This document shows positions 25,926-35,411 of a stretch of DNA of 64,000 nt, piece by piece. The notes beneath the pieces were generated by a model. That model had not been told where the DNA came from and made no database searches. It worked only from the letters and a program-made list of their open reading frames with translations. Numbering within the stretch: position 1 is the first letter of the stretch; every line of letters starts with the position of its first letter. Where the stretch lies: positions 31,772 through 95,771 of the forward strand of contig CAWEDK010000001.1 of assembly GCA_963807865.1 (NCBI GenBank), read 5' to 3'. The DNA comes from VAZQ01 sp963807865. GTDB taxonomy: Bacteria; Pseudomonadota; Alphaproteobacteria; Rhizobiales; Xanthobacteraceae. The position numbers and the translations under genes were made by a program.

Positions 25926-27441
25926 ATGATAAATCGGTTCACGATGCCATCGTCCGCCGATGCGATCCGTCGATCGGCGCCACCCGCATTCGTGACGCTC
26001 GTGGCCACCGCCGCCCTGATCGCCGCAGCGCCCGCCGACGCCGCTCCCCGTCAGGTTCAGGTGCGTCCCGAGCGTACGACTGAAGCCGCGGCTCCGCGCG
26101 CCGCGGGCGAGCCGATCATGGCGATCGTATCGATCAAGAGCCAGAAGGTGACGATCTACGACGCCGACGGCTGGACGCTGCGCGCGCCGGTGTCGACCGG
26201 CACGACGGGACGCGAGACGCCAGCCGGCGTCTTCAGCATCGTGGAGAAACGCAAGGACCACCGTTCGAGCCTCTATGACGATGCCTGGATGCCGCACATG
26301 CAGCGCATCACCTGGAATGGCATCGCGCTGCACGGTGGGCCGCTGCCCGGATATGCGGCCTCGCACGGTTGCATACGCATGCCCTTTGGCTTTGCGGAGA
26401 AGCTGTTCGACAAGACGCAGATCGGCATGCGCGTGATCATCTCGCCGGGTGACGCGGAGCCGGTCGAATTTTCCCATCCGGCGCTGTTCGTCCCGAAATC
26501 GGCGGCCATCGCGGCGGCTCCGGCGCGCGCCGAAACGCTTGCACGCGAAGCGGACGAGGCCGCCAAGCTGGCTCCGCAGGCGAAGAACGCTGCCGCCCTT
26601 GCGGCGAAGGAGGCGGCCCCGCTGACGGCGGCGCTGCGCAAGCTTGAATTGGCCGAGACTTCGCGCCGATGCCGCGCTCGCGGCTGCCGAGAAGGCGCTC
26701 GCCGCTGCCAAGACCGATCAGGCCAGGGCACGAGCCGAGGACCAGAAGCAGAAGGCCACTACGAGCGCCGAGGAATTGCAGGCGCAACTCGACGCCGCCA
26801 AGGCCAACGCGAAGTCCAAGCTCGATGCGGCCGCGGCGGCCAAGGTCGCCGCTCAGACGGCCGAGACCAGGAAGGCCGACGCCGCCAAGGCGGCAAGCGA
26901 GGCGAAGCTCGCGCTCGAGCCGGTCTCGGTCTTCATCAGCCGCGCGACGCAGAAGCTTTACGTCCGGCGCAACACGCATAAGCCGGCGCCCGACGGGGGA
27001 GGCGAGGTATTCGATACGACCATCGAGGTTCCGGTCACGATCCGCAATCCCGACAAGCCGATCGGCACGCATATTGTCACAGCGATGGCGCAGGCCGGCA
27101 AAGGCCTGCGCTGGACTGCTGTCACGATCGATAGCGCAGACGATGCCAAGAACGCATTTGACCGCATCGCCATCCCGCAAGATGTGCTTGACCGCATCGG
27201 GCAAACCGCATTGCCGCGATCTTCGTTCATCATTTCGGATGAGCCGCCACACAGCGAAACCAACTATCGCACCGAGTTCGTCGTTGCGCTGAAGGACCAG
27301 CCGCAGGGCGGCCTCATCACGCGTAAGGCGACGGCGCGCCGCGAGGCTGAAGGCTTCTTCGCCGGCTGGGGTTTCCCATCCAGCAATCCGCCCCGGCGCC
27401 AGTCCGATCCGCGGCAGCAGAACTATTATCGCGCGTGGTGA
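25926..27441 (+). CDS. L,D-transpeptidase (YkuD) with coiled-coil and second degenerate domain (one frameshift)
   Basis: About 504 residues after correction of one extra base near 26660. A signal peptide (PPAFVTLVATAALIAAAPADAAP) is followed by a YkuD domain (about residues 60-175) with the catalytic HGGPLPGYAASHGCIRMP. Residues about 190-330 form an Ala/Lys/Glu-rich coiled coil. The C-terminal domain (from VSVFISRATQKLYVRR) looks like a second YkuD fold (TTIEVPVTIRNPDKPIGTH) but has no SHGC cysteine. The enzyme would make 3-3 peptidoglycan cross-links or attach proteins in the periplasm. The start ATG at 25926 is preceded by a weak site. Confidence 0.85.
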
Positions 27442-27488
27442 AGACTTGTTCCGTCGCGACAGCACACGCGCTAGCCCGCGGTCCGCAG

Positions 27489-27554
27489 GGCGGTTAGCCG
27501 AAGGCGTAACCGCCGTCTTAGCAACCTCGGCGGATTACGCTTCGCTCATCCGCC
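27489..27554. repeat. Two adjacent hairpins downstream of the L,D-transpeptidase gene
   Basis: GGCGGTTA (27489-27496) pairs with TAACCGCC (27507-27514), and GGCGGAT (27529-27535) pairs with ATCCGCC (27548-27554). The second contains TACGCTTCGCTC, a phrase typical of REP-like elements in this group of bacteria. The pair probably also ends or stabilises the transcript; no T-run follows. Confidence 0.55.
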
Positions 27555-27692
27555 CTATGCGCGTTGCGGTTCCCGGCTCCTGAACTCGACGTCGATGCTT
27601 CGACTAACGTCACGATCGCTGGCGATGGTCGTTGCCGAAAGGCCGCGGTGGGACCTCCGCTTGCGCAGGGGTCTCCACCGCCTTGGCTATCG

Positions 27693-28184
27693 CTAGGTCG
27701 GCATGCGCGAGCCGGTTTCCAAGAGCGACTTGAGATCGCTGAGGACCCACGGCCAGCCGCCACCGCCACCGGCCGGATCGCCACCGCCCGGCACCATGCC
27801 GGCGACCGACGGGGCGCCCGTGACATCGTGCGTGATGGTGACCGTACATACGCCTTTGCCCTCCACGATTTCGTAGGTGAGGCGTGACGGCGGCTCCGCG
27901 ATCATTTCCGGCGTGAACTGCGGATGCCATGTCTGCACCAGCTTGCGCGGCGGATCGCTCTCGATCACCTCGCCGAGGATGACTTTGTCGGGCAGGCCGA
28001 ACGATTTCATCTCGGGACTGGCCTCGTGATGATAGCGTCCGCCGCCCTTCAGCTCGTAGTTGGCGCGGCCGCCGTAGGCGTAGCGCTCGGTCCATTCGGG
28101 CTTGGTGATCGCATCCCAGATCGCCTGGGCGCTCGCCTTGATGACGATTCGGTAGACCAGAGTGGTCGCTGCTTTGTCGGTCAT
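27693..28184 (-). CDS. SRPBCC family protein, Aha1/AHSA1-like
   Basis: 163-residue START/Bet v1-like ligand-binding protein. It shows YRIVIKASAQAIWDAITKPEWTERYAYGGR at the N-terminus, the GGRYHHEA turn and PPRKLVQTWHPQF, the usual pattern of activator-of-Hsp90-ATPase-like domains in bacteria. Start at ATG 28184 (AAGGACGAG upstream); a GTG at 28190 would overlap the ArsR stop. The glycine-rich C-terminal insertion PGGGDPAGGGGGWPWV is unusual. It is coupled to an ArsR regulator, the common pairing of such proteins. Ligand unknown. Confidence 0.88.
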   Translation of the reverse strand: MTDKAATTLVYRIVIKASAQAIWDAITKPEWTERYAYGGRANYELKGGGRYHHEASPEMKSFGLPDKVILGEVIESDPPRKLVQTWHPQFTPEMIAEPPSRLTYEIVEGKGVCTVTITHDVTGAPSVAGMVPGGGDPAGGGGGWPWVLSDLKSLLETGSRMPT

Positions 28185-28186
28185 TG

Positions 28187-28501
28187 TCACTCGTCCTTGT
28201 TCTCTAGCTCGGCCTTGAGCGCCAGCAGCGCCGAGACCTCATGTTCCCTGTACTTGTCGATCCACCGGTCGTGGATCATCCGGATCGGAACCGGATTCAG
28301 AAAATGCAGCTTCTCCCGCCCTGACCGGCGGGTGACGACGAGGCCGGCATCTTCCAGAACCTTGAGATGCTTCATGACGCCGAAGCGCGTCATCGCCAGC
28401 TCGGACTCCAAATCCTTCAGCGTCCGGCCGTCGCGCTGAAAGAGCAGGTCCAGGAGGAAACGACGTGTCGGGTCAGCAAGCGCCTTGAAGATTTGATCCA
28501 T
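28187..28501 (-). CDS. ArsR family transcriptional regulator (metal-independent type)
   Basis: 104-residue winged-helix protein: FKALADPTRRFLLDLLFQRDGRTLKDLE, then TRFGVMKHLKVLEDAGLVVTRRSGREKLHFLNP. Metal-binding cysteines of the ArsR sensor are absent, so it belongs to the subgroup that pairs with SRPBCC proteins. The C-terminal IRMIHDRWIDKYREHE is typical of that subgroup. The stop lies 2 bp before the SRPBCC start, so they form a two-gene operon. It probably represses its own operon. The upstream spacer has TGACCATATGGTCA (28526-28539), a perfect palindrome that may be the operator. Confidence 0.9.
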   Translation of the reverse strand: MDQIFKALADPTRRFLLDLLFQRDGRTLKDLESELAMTRFGVMKHLKVLEDAGLVVTRRSGREKLHFLNPVPIRMIHDRWIDKYREHEVSALLALKAELENKDE

Positions 28502-28525
28502 CGCCCATCACCCGCGCATGATAGG

Positions 28526-28539
28526 TGACCATATGGTCA
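28526..28539. promoter_or_regulatory. Perfect palindrome upstream of the ArsR gene, candidate operator
   Basis: TGACCATATGGTCA is self-complementary over 14 bp and lies 25 bp upstream of the regulator start on the minus strand, where a repressor site is expected. ArsR-type regulators of SRPBCC pairs usually bind short inverted repeats; direct autoregulation is inferred. Confidence 0.55.
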
Positions 28540-28729
28540 CATGTCAAGGCGAGCGTTGATGATCAGTCCACGAGCAGGCCGAAACCTGTGGGAGGTGTGT
28601 TCGATCGGTCCCGCGCATCAAGCAGTGTCGGCGGGTCCGCTTCGGGTCGACCGTTGCACGCGCCAGGGATTCACATCCGGGGAATATTCCGGATTCGCTG
28701 CGCTCCATCCGGCCTACGTTTGCTTTTCT

Positions 28730-29173
28730 CTATTGATTGATTTCGGGCTCGACGAGGCTGGCGAGATTTCGCAACGAATCCTGCCAGCCGAGATAGCAGG
28801 CTTCCACCGGGATGACGTCGGGAATGCCTTCCTGCACGATGTTCACGTCGGTGCCGCAGGATACTTGCCTGAGCACGACCGTCACCTGGATTTCGCCCGG
28901 CAGATTGGGATCGTCGAATTTGTCCGTGTAGCGCAAGCGCTCGCCGGGCACGAGTTCCAGATATTTTCCGCCGAAGGAATGGCTCGCGCCCGTGGTGAAA
29001 TTGCGGAACGACATCCTGAAGGTGCCGCCGACTTTCGCGTCGAGGTGATGCACGGTGCAGGCAAAGCCGTTGGGCGGCAGCCACTTCGCCATGGCGTCCG
29101 CCTCGATGAAGGCGCGATAGACCTTGTCGGGCTTCGTCGCCAGGACACGGTGCAGTCGAACGGTGCTGGGCAT
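28730..29173 (-). CDS. SRPBCC family protein, Aha1-like
   Basis: 147 residues: STVRLHRVLATKPDKVYRAFIEADAMAKWLPPNGFACTVHHLDAKVGGTFRMSFRNF is the classical activator-of-Hsp90-ATPase-like opening, followed by LVPGERLRYTDKF and a C-terminal helix (YLGWQDSLRNLASLVEPEI). Start ATG 29171-29173 has CAGGAG about 8 nt upstream; the longer open frame upstream of it is not supported. Small cytoplasmic ligand-binding proteins of this kind have no single known function. It is a second, divergent member of the family within 1 kb and is not coupled to the ArsR gene. Confidence 0.88.
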   Translation of the reverse strand: MPSTVRLHRVLATKPDKVYRAFIEADAMAKWLPPNGFACTVHHLDAKVGGTFRMSFRNFTTGASHSFGGKYLELVPGERLRYTDKFDDPNLPGEIQVTVVLRQVSCGTDVNIVQEGIPDVIPVEACYLGWQDSLRNLASLVEPEINQ

Positions 29174-29321
29174 GCGGATTCTCCTGAACGAGCGCTCCGA
29201 CAACGCAACGGACCGCACTTGTGTTTCACTGCGATCCTTTAACGCGGGCGCGTCCGGTCCAGCAAGTAGCCGGGCTACTTGCTGGACCAGACCGTATAAG
29301 ACCGGGCGGAAGTCCCCGGTT

Positions 29322-29603
29322 TCATCCGGCCGCGGTTGTCGGATCGATGATCTTCTTGACTTCCGTGACCTTCGTCGCCGGAAAACCGCTGATCTCAGCG
29401 TGTTTGCGGATGACGCGTTCGTCCTTGGCGAGATAGACGCAAAACGTCTTGTCGTCAGCGACGTAGCTCTCGACCCATTGAATGTCGGGGGAGAGTTGAT
29501 CCAACACCTCGTTCGACTTCGCCGCCGCTGCGCGAAGCTGTTCGCGCTCGAAGGTCCCCACATTGGGGATATCTCTCTCAATGATGAACCTGCGCAACGT
29601 CAT
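29322..29603 (-). CDS. DUF4242 domain protein (SCO4226-like nickel-binding fold)
   Basis: 93-residue cytoplasmic protein. RRFIIERDIPNVGTFEREQLRAAAAKSNEVL followed by IQWVESYVADDKTFCVYLAKDERVIRKHAEISGFPATKVTEVKKIIDP matches the whole length of DUF4242 proteins, small ferredoxin-like dimers, one of which binds nickel. The family residues H (KHAE), C (FCVYL) and E (IERD) that could bind metal are present. It stands alone between two other single genes. Confidence 0.85.
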   Translation of the reverse strand: MTLRRFIIERDIPNVGTFEREQLRAAAAKSNEVLDQLSPDIQWVESYVADDKTFCVYLAKDERVIRKHAEISGFPATKVTEVKKIIDPTTAAG

Positions 29604-29848
29604 GGTTGTCTCCAGACTGGCCTCAATAGGGGGTTCTCTCTAGCGCGAAACGCGACGCTGTTGTGATTGCGATGAATTTTAGACCGCACGGTGTTACCGC
29701 GCGGATGCGTTTTCCTGCACGCCGTTCAAATCATCGCATAAATTCTCTTGCGCCATCACCGGAGCCGGATGATGCGCCATAGGCTCCGTCCACGGCGCGC
29801 GCGGCCGCGGACAAGATTGCCGATGTGCGTGGAGTTGAAACGACGCGA

Positions 29849-30535
29849 TCAGAGCGCCTTGTAGGTCCGCTCGTCGTAGAGCGCGCCGGTCATCGGCGTC
29901 AGCGTGTCGCGGAATTTCTTGTTGTGCGCCGAGACGAGGTGGTCGTCGTAGGCCTTCTGGTTCTTCCAGACCTCCACCACTGTGAAATGGTTCGGCCGGT
30001 TCGACTGCTGGAACACCTCGAAGCGCACCACGCCCGGTTCCTTGCGGCTGTCGGCGGCCAGCGTCTTGAGCGCGGCCTCGCACTCGTCCTTGCGCGGCGG
30101 CGGCACGTCGACATGGGTCACCACGAAGATCGCGCCGGCCGCCACCTTGCCGGCGGGACCGGAGGCGATCTCGAAGCCGGTATGCAGCCGGTCGTCGACC
30201 AGGCTGATGAGCTGCGGCTTCATCTTCTCGCGGAAGTCTTTGGTGTGCGCGGCGCCGGCATGCGCGTCGTAGGACTTCTTGTCCTTCCAGATCGACACCA
30301 GCACGAACTGGTTCGGCGGTGCGATGCGTTGCAAGACTTCGAGACGCTCGTTGCCGCCGTCCTTGCGGCTGGCGGCGGCGAGCTGCTGCAGCGCTTTCGC
30401 CACCGCGGCGCGGTGAGCAGGGGCGCCGTCGATATAGCTGACGGCGTAGACGGGGCCGTCCTGGGCTTGGGCAGTATTCATTGGGATCACCGGCAGCACG
30501 GCTAGAGCAAGCAAGACAGCCGACCAAATCCGCAT
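29849..30535 (-). CDS. Exported protein with two ABM (antibiotic biosynthesis monooxygenase-like) domains
   Basis: 228 residues with a signal peptide (MRIWSAVLLALAVLPVIPMNTAQAQ). Two tandem alpha+beta-barrel domains follow, each about 95 residues: VYAVSYIDGAPAHRAAVAKAL...RLEVLQRIAPPNQFVLVSIWKDKKSYDAH, then IFVVTHVDVPPPRKDECEAAL...RFEVFQQSNRPNHFTVVEVWKNQKAYDDH. The repeated H-T/N-K-x-F-R motif after each is conserved. ABM domains can oxidise quinol-like compounds or bind heme, usually in the cytoplasm; export makes this one unusual. Probably arose by internal duplication. Single gene. Confidence 0.83.
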   Translation of the reverse strand: MRIWSAVLLALAVLPVIPMNTAQAQDGPVYAVSYIDGAPAHRAAVAKALQQLAAASRKDGGNERLEVLQRIAPPNQFVLVSIWKDKKSYDAHAGAAHTKDFREKMKPQLISLVDDRLHTGFEIASGPAGKVAAGAIFVVTHVDVPPPRKDECEAALKTLAADSRKEPGVVRFEVFQQSNRPNHFTVVEVWKNQKAYDDHLVSAHNKKFRDTLTPMTGALYDERTYKAL

Positions 30536-30616
30536 CGCGTCCTCCCTCGATTATTGTTGGACGCAATCGTAGGGCCGTGATGCCCGCAAGGTCAACGCGT
30601 CACGCGCATGCCGTCG

Positions 30617-31285
30617 TCAATTCGTCCCGAAATGCGCGATGAGCCCGGTGAGATCGCGCGCGACAAGGTCCGGCTTGAACTCGGGATATTCGTCCGGCAT
30701 GCCGGCGCGGTTGATCCAGGCGGCCGGGAAGCCGTAGGCCTGCGCGCCCGCCACGTCCCACCGGTTCGACGACACGAACACGATGTCGCGCGGCGCGAGC
30801 TTGAAGCGCTCGGTGACCAGCGCATAGACCTCGGGACGCGGCTTGTAGATGCGGATGGTGTCGACCGACAGCACGGCATCGAGGTGCTCGCCGATGCGGG
30901 CGGCATCGACGGCGGCCTTGAGCATCGGCGGCGAGCCGTTCGACAGGATCGCAGTGGTATGGCCGCCGCCCTTGAGCGCCTGCAGCACCGTGCGGGCGTC
31001 GGCGAAGGCGTCGAGCGTCATGTAGGCGTCGAGCAGGGCAGCGCGCAGCGCCCGGTCGATCGACGGCACGCGCGCAAAGCTGTAATCGAGCGCGCGCTGG
31101 GTCAGCGTCCAGAAGTCTACGTAGCGGCCGGCGAGCGTGTGCGTCCAGGTGTATTCGAGCTGCTTGGTGCGCCAGATTTCGGAGAACCGGTCGGCCTCCG
31201 GCCCTGCTGCCGCGCGATGGCGTCCGATCGCGGCATGCACGTCGAACAAGGTGCCGTAGGCGTCGAAGATGAAAGCGCGCGGCAT
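30617..31285 (-). CDS. Haloacid dehalogenase type II (L-2-haloacid dehalogenase family)
   Basis: 222 residues. HAD motif I has the nucleophile Asp in AFIFDAYGTLFDV; motif II is the Ser in AILSNGSPPML; motif III Lys is in RIYKPRPEVYA; motif IV is FVSSNRWDVAGA with the SSNxWD signature of type II 2-haloacid dehalogenases. The start ATG is at 31285. It would release halide from short 2-haloalkanoic acids such as chloroacetate, although many members act on other substrates. The stop of the upstream membrane protein lies 20 bp away, so the two may be co-transcribed. Confidence 0.9.
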   Translation of the reverse strand: MPRAFIFDAYGTLFDVHAAIGRHRAAAGPEADRFSEIWRTKQLEYTWTHTLAGRYVDFWTLTQRALDYSFARVPSIDRALRAALLDAYMTLDAFADARTVLQALKGGGHTTAILSNGSPPMLKAAVDAARIGEHLDAVLSVDTIRIYKPRPEVYALVTERFKLAPRDIVFVSSNRWDVAGAQAYGFPAAWINRAGMPDEYPEFKPDLVARDLTGLIAHFGTN

Positions 31286-31305
31286 GGCAGCCTCCCTGAC
31301 GTGAG

Positions 31306-32954
31306 CTATTTGAGGGATTTGAGCCCCGGCTGGGTCAGCAGCGTATCGATCGAGCGGCCGCGGATGTCGTAGACTCGCGCATAGGGCACGCCGTCGCGCT
31401 CGACCTCGACCAGCACCGGCGCATCGAGCTTCGCGCAATAGAACACCCCGAGCATCATGGCGAAGTCGGCGCCGCGCGGATCCCAGGTGGTCTCGAAATC
31501 GGGGCCGAGCTCGACCTGCGGCGAGCGGTGCGGGCCGCAGACCGCGACCTTCCAGCGGCGTCCCGGCGGGCTTGGCTTCGTGCCGCTCGCAGCTTGGCGA
31601 GGAGGGCCTGCGAGGCCTGCTTGAACGCGAGTCCCCAGTAGTCGAGCATGTAGCGGTCGCTGCGCGCCGGCGATGCCGCCGGCGAGCCGGTTGAAGTGCG
31701 TGTACTCGATAGGGATGCAGCCGCACCATCGTCGACGACCGGCAGCGCGATGCCGAGCGCGAGCAGTGCGAGCGGCGATCGGCCTGCGAGCGGCCGGCTG
31801 CGGCGCGAGGCCTCGAGCAGATAGGCGCCGGCGAGGCCGCCGAGCACGGCGAGCGGCGGCAGCACGAACACGAAATGGCGGATGCCGTTGTACATCGCCG
31901 GCCGCAGCGCGATCGTCACCGCGACCGGCAGCAGCGCGGCGAGCGCGACCAGGAGATAGACCGCGCGGCGCGTCGGCGTCACGTCGCGGCGGAACGCGGC
32001 GACGATGGCGCCGGCCGCGCCGGCCGAATGCCAGCAGCCAGAACGACCTCCGGCAGCTTCAGCGCGAACAGCGTCGGCAGGTAGCTGCGCGGCATGTCGG
32101 GCACGGAGATCAGCCGGCCGTCGAACAGCTCCTGCCAGGGCTCCTCGAAGAAATGCGAGAAGTATTCGATCGCGCGGAACGGATTGAGCGGATCGATCAC
32201 CGCCCAAGGCCAGACCAGCGCCATCACCGCATAGGCCAGCAGCGCGGCGGGCATGAGCGCGAGCACGAACCGCCCGGCGCGTGCGGCGGCCGGCCGGGCG
32301 CCGTTCTGCGCGCGCTTCGGCGGCGAACGATCAGCGCCAACGCCGCCAGCGCGGCGATCGCGCCGAACGCGCCCATGATGCGCGAGCCGAACGACAGGCC
32401 GAGGCCGATGCCGGCGAGCGCGATGGTGCCGGTCGACGGGCGCGGATATTGCTCGAACGCGCGCACCAGCCCGAGCAGCAGGATCGCCATCGCCACCGCG
32501 AACGGCGCGTCCTTCGGGTTCATGAACATGTGCCCGTAATACGAGCGGGCAGGCCGCGAGCAGGACCAGCGCCAGCAGTCCCGCGAGCGGGCCGCCGATG
32601 CGCCGGCCGATCCGCCAGGTCAGCGAACAGACCCGAGGATGCCGACCGCCGCGCCCAGCAGCCGGCGCGTCTCGAATACGGTGAACGGCAGGAGCCTTGG
32701 CGAGCGCCGCGGCGAGCAGGTCGAAGCCGCCGCCGTAATGATAGAGGTTCACGAACGACAGCGCGCGCCGGTCCGCGAATCCGGATGTGTAGAACGACAA
32801 CAGCAGGTCGCCGTATTCGGCGTGCGCGTAATCGTCCCAGCTCAGGCCGTAGTCGCGGAAGGTCAGCGAGCGCGACCAGCGCCACGACGCCGAGCACTGC
32901 GAGCGCGATCAGGTCGCAGGCGCGGGCCGCCGTCTGCTGCTGGTCCGAGGGCAT
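31306..32954 (-). CDS. Glycosyltransferase family 39-like integral membrane protein (about 11 frameshifts)
   Basis: No single frame covers it, but pieces in all three frames form one protein of about 550 residues: MPSDQQQTAARACDLIALAV, then TFRDYGLSWDDYAHAEYGD (the acidic loop-1 motif of GT-C transferases), LAGLLALVLLAACPL, GHMFMNPKDAPFAVAMAILLLG, RIMGAFGAIAALAAL, LALMPAALLAYAVMALVWP, AVYLLVALAALLPVAV, LHPY with EYTHFNRLAGG, and RYMLDYWGLAFKQ. About eight insertions and three deletions are needed and their net total agrees with the length. GT39 enzymes move mannose or arabinose from a polyprenyl donor across the inner membrane. No missense decay is seen. Confidence 0.7.
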
Positions 32955-33068
32955 GGCGGATTATAGCGCGATGCATGGCCAAAACAAAAGCGGGGCACGT
33001 TGCCCCGCTTGCCGTGCAAATCGGCGGTCAGCTGGGCCGGTCACTTGACGCCGATGGCTTTGCGCCGG

Positions 33069-33671
33069 TTACTTGGCCGCCGCGTCGTACATCTTGGCGA
33101 CGTAGTCCCAGTTGACCAGATGGTCGAGGAACGCCTTGAGTAGTCGGGCCGCCGGTTGCGATAGTCGATGTAGTAGGAGTGCTCCCAGACGTCGCAGCCG
33201 AGGATCGGCTTGCCGCCGTGCACCAGCGGGTTCTCGCCGTTCGCGGTCTTGGTGATGACGATCTTGCCGTCCTTGACGGCGAGCCAGCACCAGCCCGAGC
33301 CGAACTGGCTGATGCCGGCCGCGGATGAAGTCTTCCTTCATCTTGGCGACCGAGCCGAGGTCGGCGATGATCTTCTTCTCCAGATTGCCGGGAAGCTTGT
33401 CGCCGCCGCCGTTCGGCTTCATCCACTGCCAGAAATGCAGGTGGTTGTAGTGCTGGGCGGCGTTATTGAAGAGGCCGGCATTCTTGCCGAACGAGCCCTT
33501 GACGATCTCCTCGAGCGACTTGTCCTCCCATTCGGTGCCTTTGAGAAGGTTGTTGCCGTTGTTGACGTAGGCGAGATGATGCTTGTCGTGATGATATTCG
33601 AGCGTCTCGCGCGACATGTAGGGGGCGAGCGCTTCGTAGGCATAAGGCAGCTCTGGCAGCTTGAATGTCAT
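33069..33671 (-). CDS. sodB: Superoxide dismutase [Fe/Mn] (two compensating frameshifts)
   Basis: 200 residues. Metal ligands are His in HHDKHHLAYV, His in NNAAQHYNHLHFW, and Asp and His in DVWEHSYYIDY. The NNAAQHYNH context favours iron. An extra C near 33322 and a lost C near 33140 place residues of the middle (GKPILGCDVWEHSYYIDYRNRRPDY) one frame off, while the ends read in one frame; the total length is unchanged. The start is at 33671. Converts superoxide to hydrogen peroxide and oxygen in the cytoplasm. Convergence of net length to zero argues for sequence error, since the enzyme would otherwise lose its Asp and His ligands. Confidence 0.9.
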   Translation of the reverse strand: MTFKLPELPYAYEALAPYMSRETLEYHHDKHHLAYVNNGNNLLKGTEWEDKSLEEIVKGSFGKNAGLFNNAAQHYNHLHFWQWMKPNGGGDKLPGNLEKKIIADLGSVAKMKEDFIRGRHQPVRLGLVLARRQGRQDRHHQDRERREPAGARRQADPRLRRLGALLLHRLSQPAARLLKAFLDHLVNWDYVAKMYDAAAK

Positions 33672-34207
33672 CGATTTAGTCCTCCTCGATAGCCCCAGTA
33701 AGTGCAAACCCGCGGCCGTGTCCAGTGGTTCCGCCAGGCGACGGCATTGTGGTCCTCCGGCGCAGGGGGCATTGCCGGCAAGTATCCGGCCGCGGCGCCG
33801 TGATGCTTGCTCCCGGCGAACGCCGTGCGGCGTGGCGAGACGGCCGTCTTTCGCTGTCCTGAATTGATGCACCGCGAAACGCTCTCGCGGTTCAAACCTC
33901 TTGCACAAGCCTTTGGCACACTCGTGACAACCGTTGCTGTCTCACTTGAAGCTTATCGCAGGATCGTCCGGATGGCGGCGGGCCTCGGGGTGGGCGACCG
34001 CAGGTGTCCCGGGGACGAAGCCCGGCTGACGCTGCCGGAACTTCTGCACCGGCTCGGGCCATTGTTAAGCAAAAGCCCCGCTGGACTGGAATTTCGGCAG
34101 TAAATTCTTGCGATCGGCACTCAAGAGGTTCACAATTCTTTAACGCGGCAGTCACGTGGCCATGGCTGTTGGGTTCGGGGGCATAGGCCAACATCGGCGT
34201 GGGCGTA
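33672..34207. other. 536-bp divergent spacer, no gene supported
   Basis: Between the superoxide dismutase gene (minus) and the hypothetical protein at 34208 (plus). The sodB ribosome binding site is the GAGGAC near 33680. Short frames on both strands lack conserved features. The 34050-34190 part is richer in A/T and likely carries the promoter for the next gene. Confidence 0.45.
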
Positions 34208-35388
34208 ATGTCTGTCATCGTGTTGGTTGTAGGCATCGTGGTGACCGGCCTGGGCCTCGCCGCCCTGGGATTTGCTATTCCCGTCATTGATTTAAACCTT
34301 GGAGCCACGCTCGTCTCGGCGGGCACGACGGCGGTTTGCGGCGGTCTCATTCTGATTGCGCTGGCGGCGGCCGTGTCCGAGCTTCGCCGGGTCGGCGACC
34401 TGCTGAGGTCGCGCCCCATGCCCGTCCGCCGCGCGGCCGAGGGCCAGCCGGCTGCGACGGTCGCGGCACCGGTCGCTGCCGCCGCGCCGCAACCGCCAAC
34501 CGTGTCGATGCCGGCCCCGCCGGCCATGCCAGCGCCGGCACCGATCGCCACCAGTTTGGGCCCGATCCTGGCGGCGGCTTCCCAGCCGCAGCCTTCGCCA
34601 CGATCTCGCCAACTCCCGCGCCCATGCCGGCAAGCCAGCGTTCCGCGCCGCCACCGCCGGCGCGCCAGCGGCCCGAAATGCCGGTCGCGCCGGACCTTCG
34701 TCGCGCCGAGACCCCGCCAACATCGGCCGCCGACGCGTCGGCTGCCGCCCTGGAGCGGCTGCGATCCAGCATTGCGCGGACCGATCGCCCGCGTCCGGAG
34801 CCCGCGATGGTGCCGGAAGGGGAGGAGGTGCCCCTGTCGCCGAACGGCGGTCATGCGCAGGCGCGGCGGTCGCCGCCCGAGCCGGGCCTCGAGCCGAGAC
34901 TGTCGCCGGACGACCGGCTGGGAGCAGCAACGGCTGAAGTCACCAAGGCCTCGCGGCTCGATTTCCTGTTCCGGTCGCGTCAGACGGCACGCGCCGAGCA
35001 CGCCGATCCGAACCGGCCGGCCGGCCAGCCTGCGCGCGGCGGGCCAGAGGCTGGCGTCCAGCCGCGATACGCCGATGCCGGAAAGTCGTCCCCACCGATT
35101 GCCGCGCCAGTTCCGCCGTCGACGTCGCAGTCCGTGCCGCCTGCGCCGGCGGCTGAACCGCGCGCGCGCGATCTCGGGGCGTCGGCGGCCGAGCCGGCGA
35201 GCGCGGTCTTGAAGTCAGGCGTGGTCGACGGGATGGCCTATACGCTCTACACCGACGGCTCGATCGAGGCGAAGCTGCCCGACGGCACGGTGCGGTTCGG
35301 ATCGATCGCCGAACTGCGGGCGCATATCGAGAGAATCCTTGAACCGTCATGTGGCGGCGTTCCTCGCCGCCGCGGCCGGGTTCCGTAG
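34208..35388 (+). CDS. Membrane-anchored proline-rich hypothetical protein (one frameshift)
   Basis: About 393 residues. Two hydrophobic segments at the N-terminus (VIVLVVGIVVTGLGLAALGFAIP and LVSAGTTAVCGGLILIALAAAVSEL) anchor it in the membrane. A long low-complexity Ala/Pro-rich linker follows. A net shift near 34590 (one lost or two added bases) separates it from the C-terminal part, which ends with SGVVDGMAYTLYTDGSIEAKLPDGTVRFGSIAELRAHIE, a compact domain found at the C-terminus of similar rhizobial proteins. No function known. ATG at 34208 is used; a GTG 9 bp upstream is also in frame. Confidence 0.65.
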
Positions 35389-35411
35389 CGCCCGCTAAGT
35401 CTTGAGCGCCG

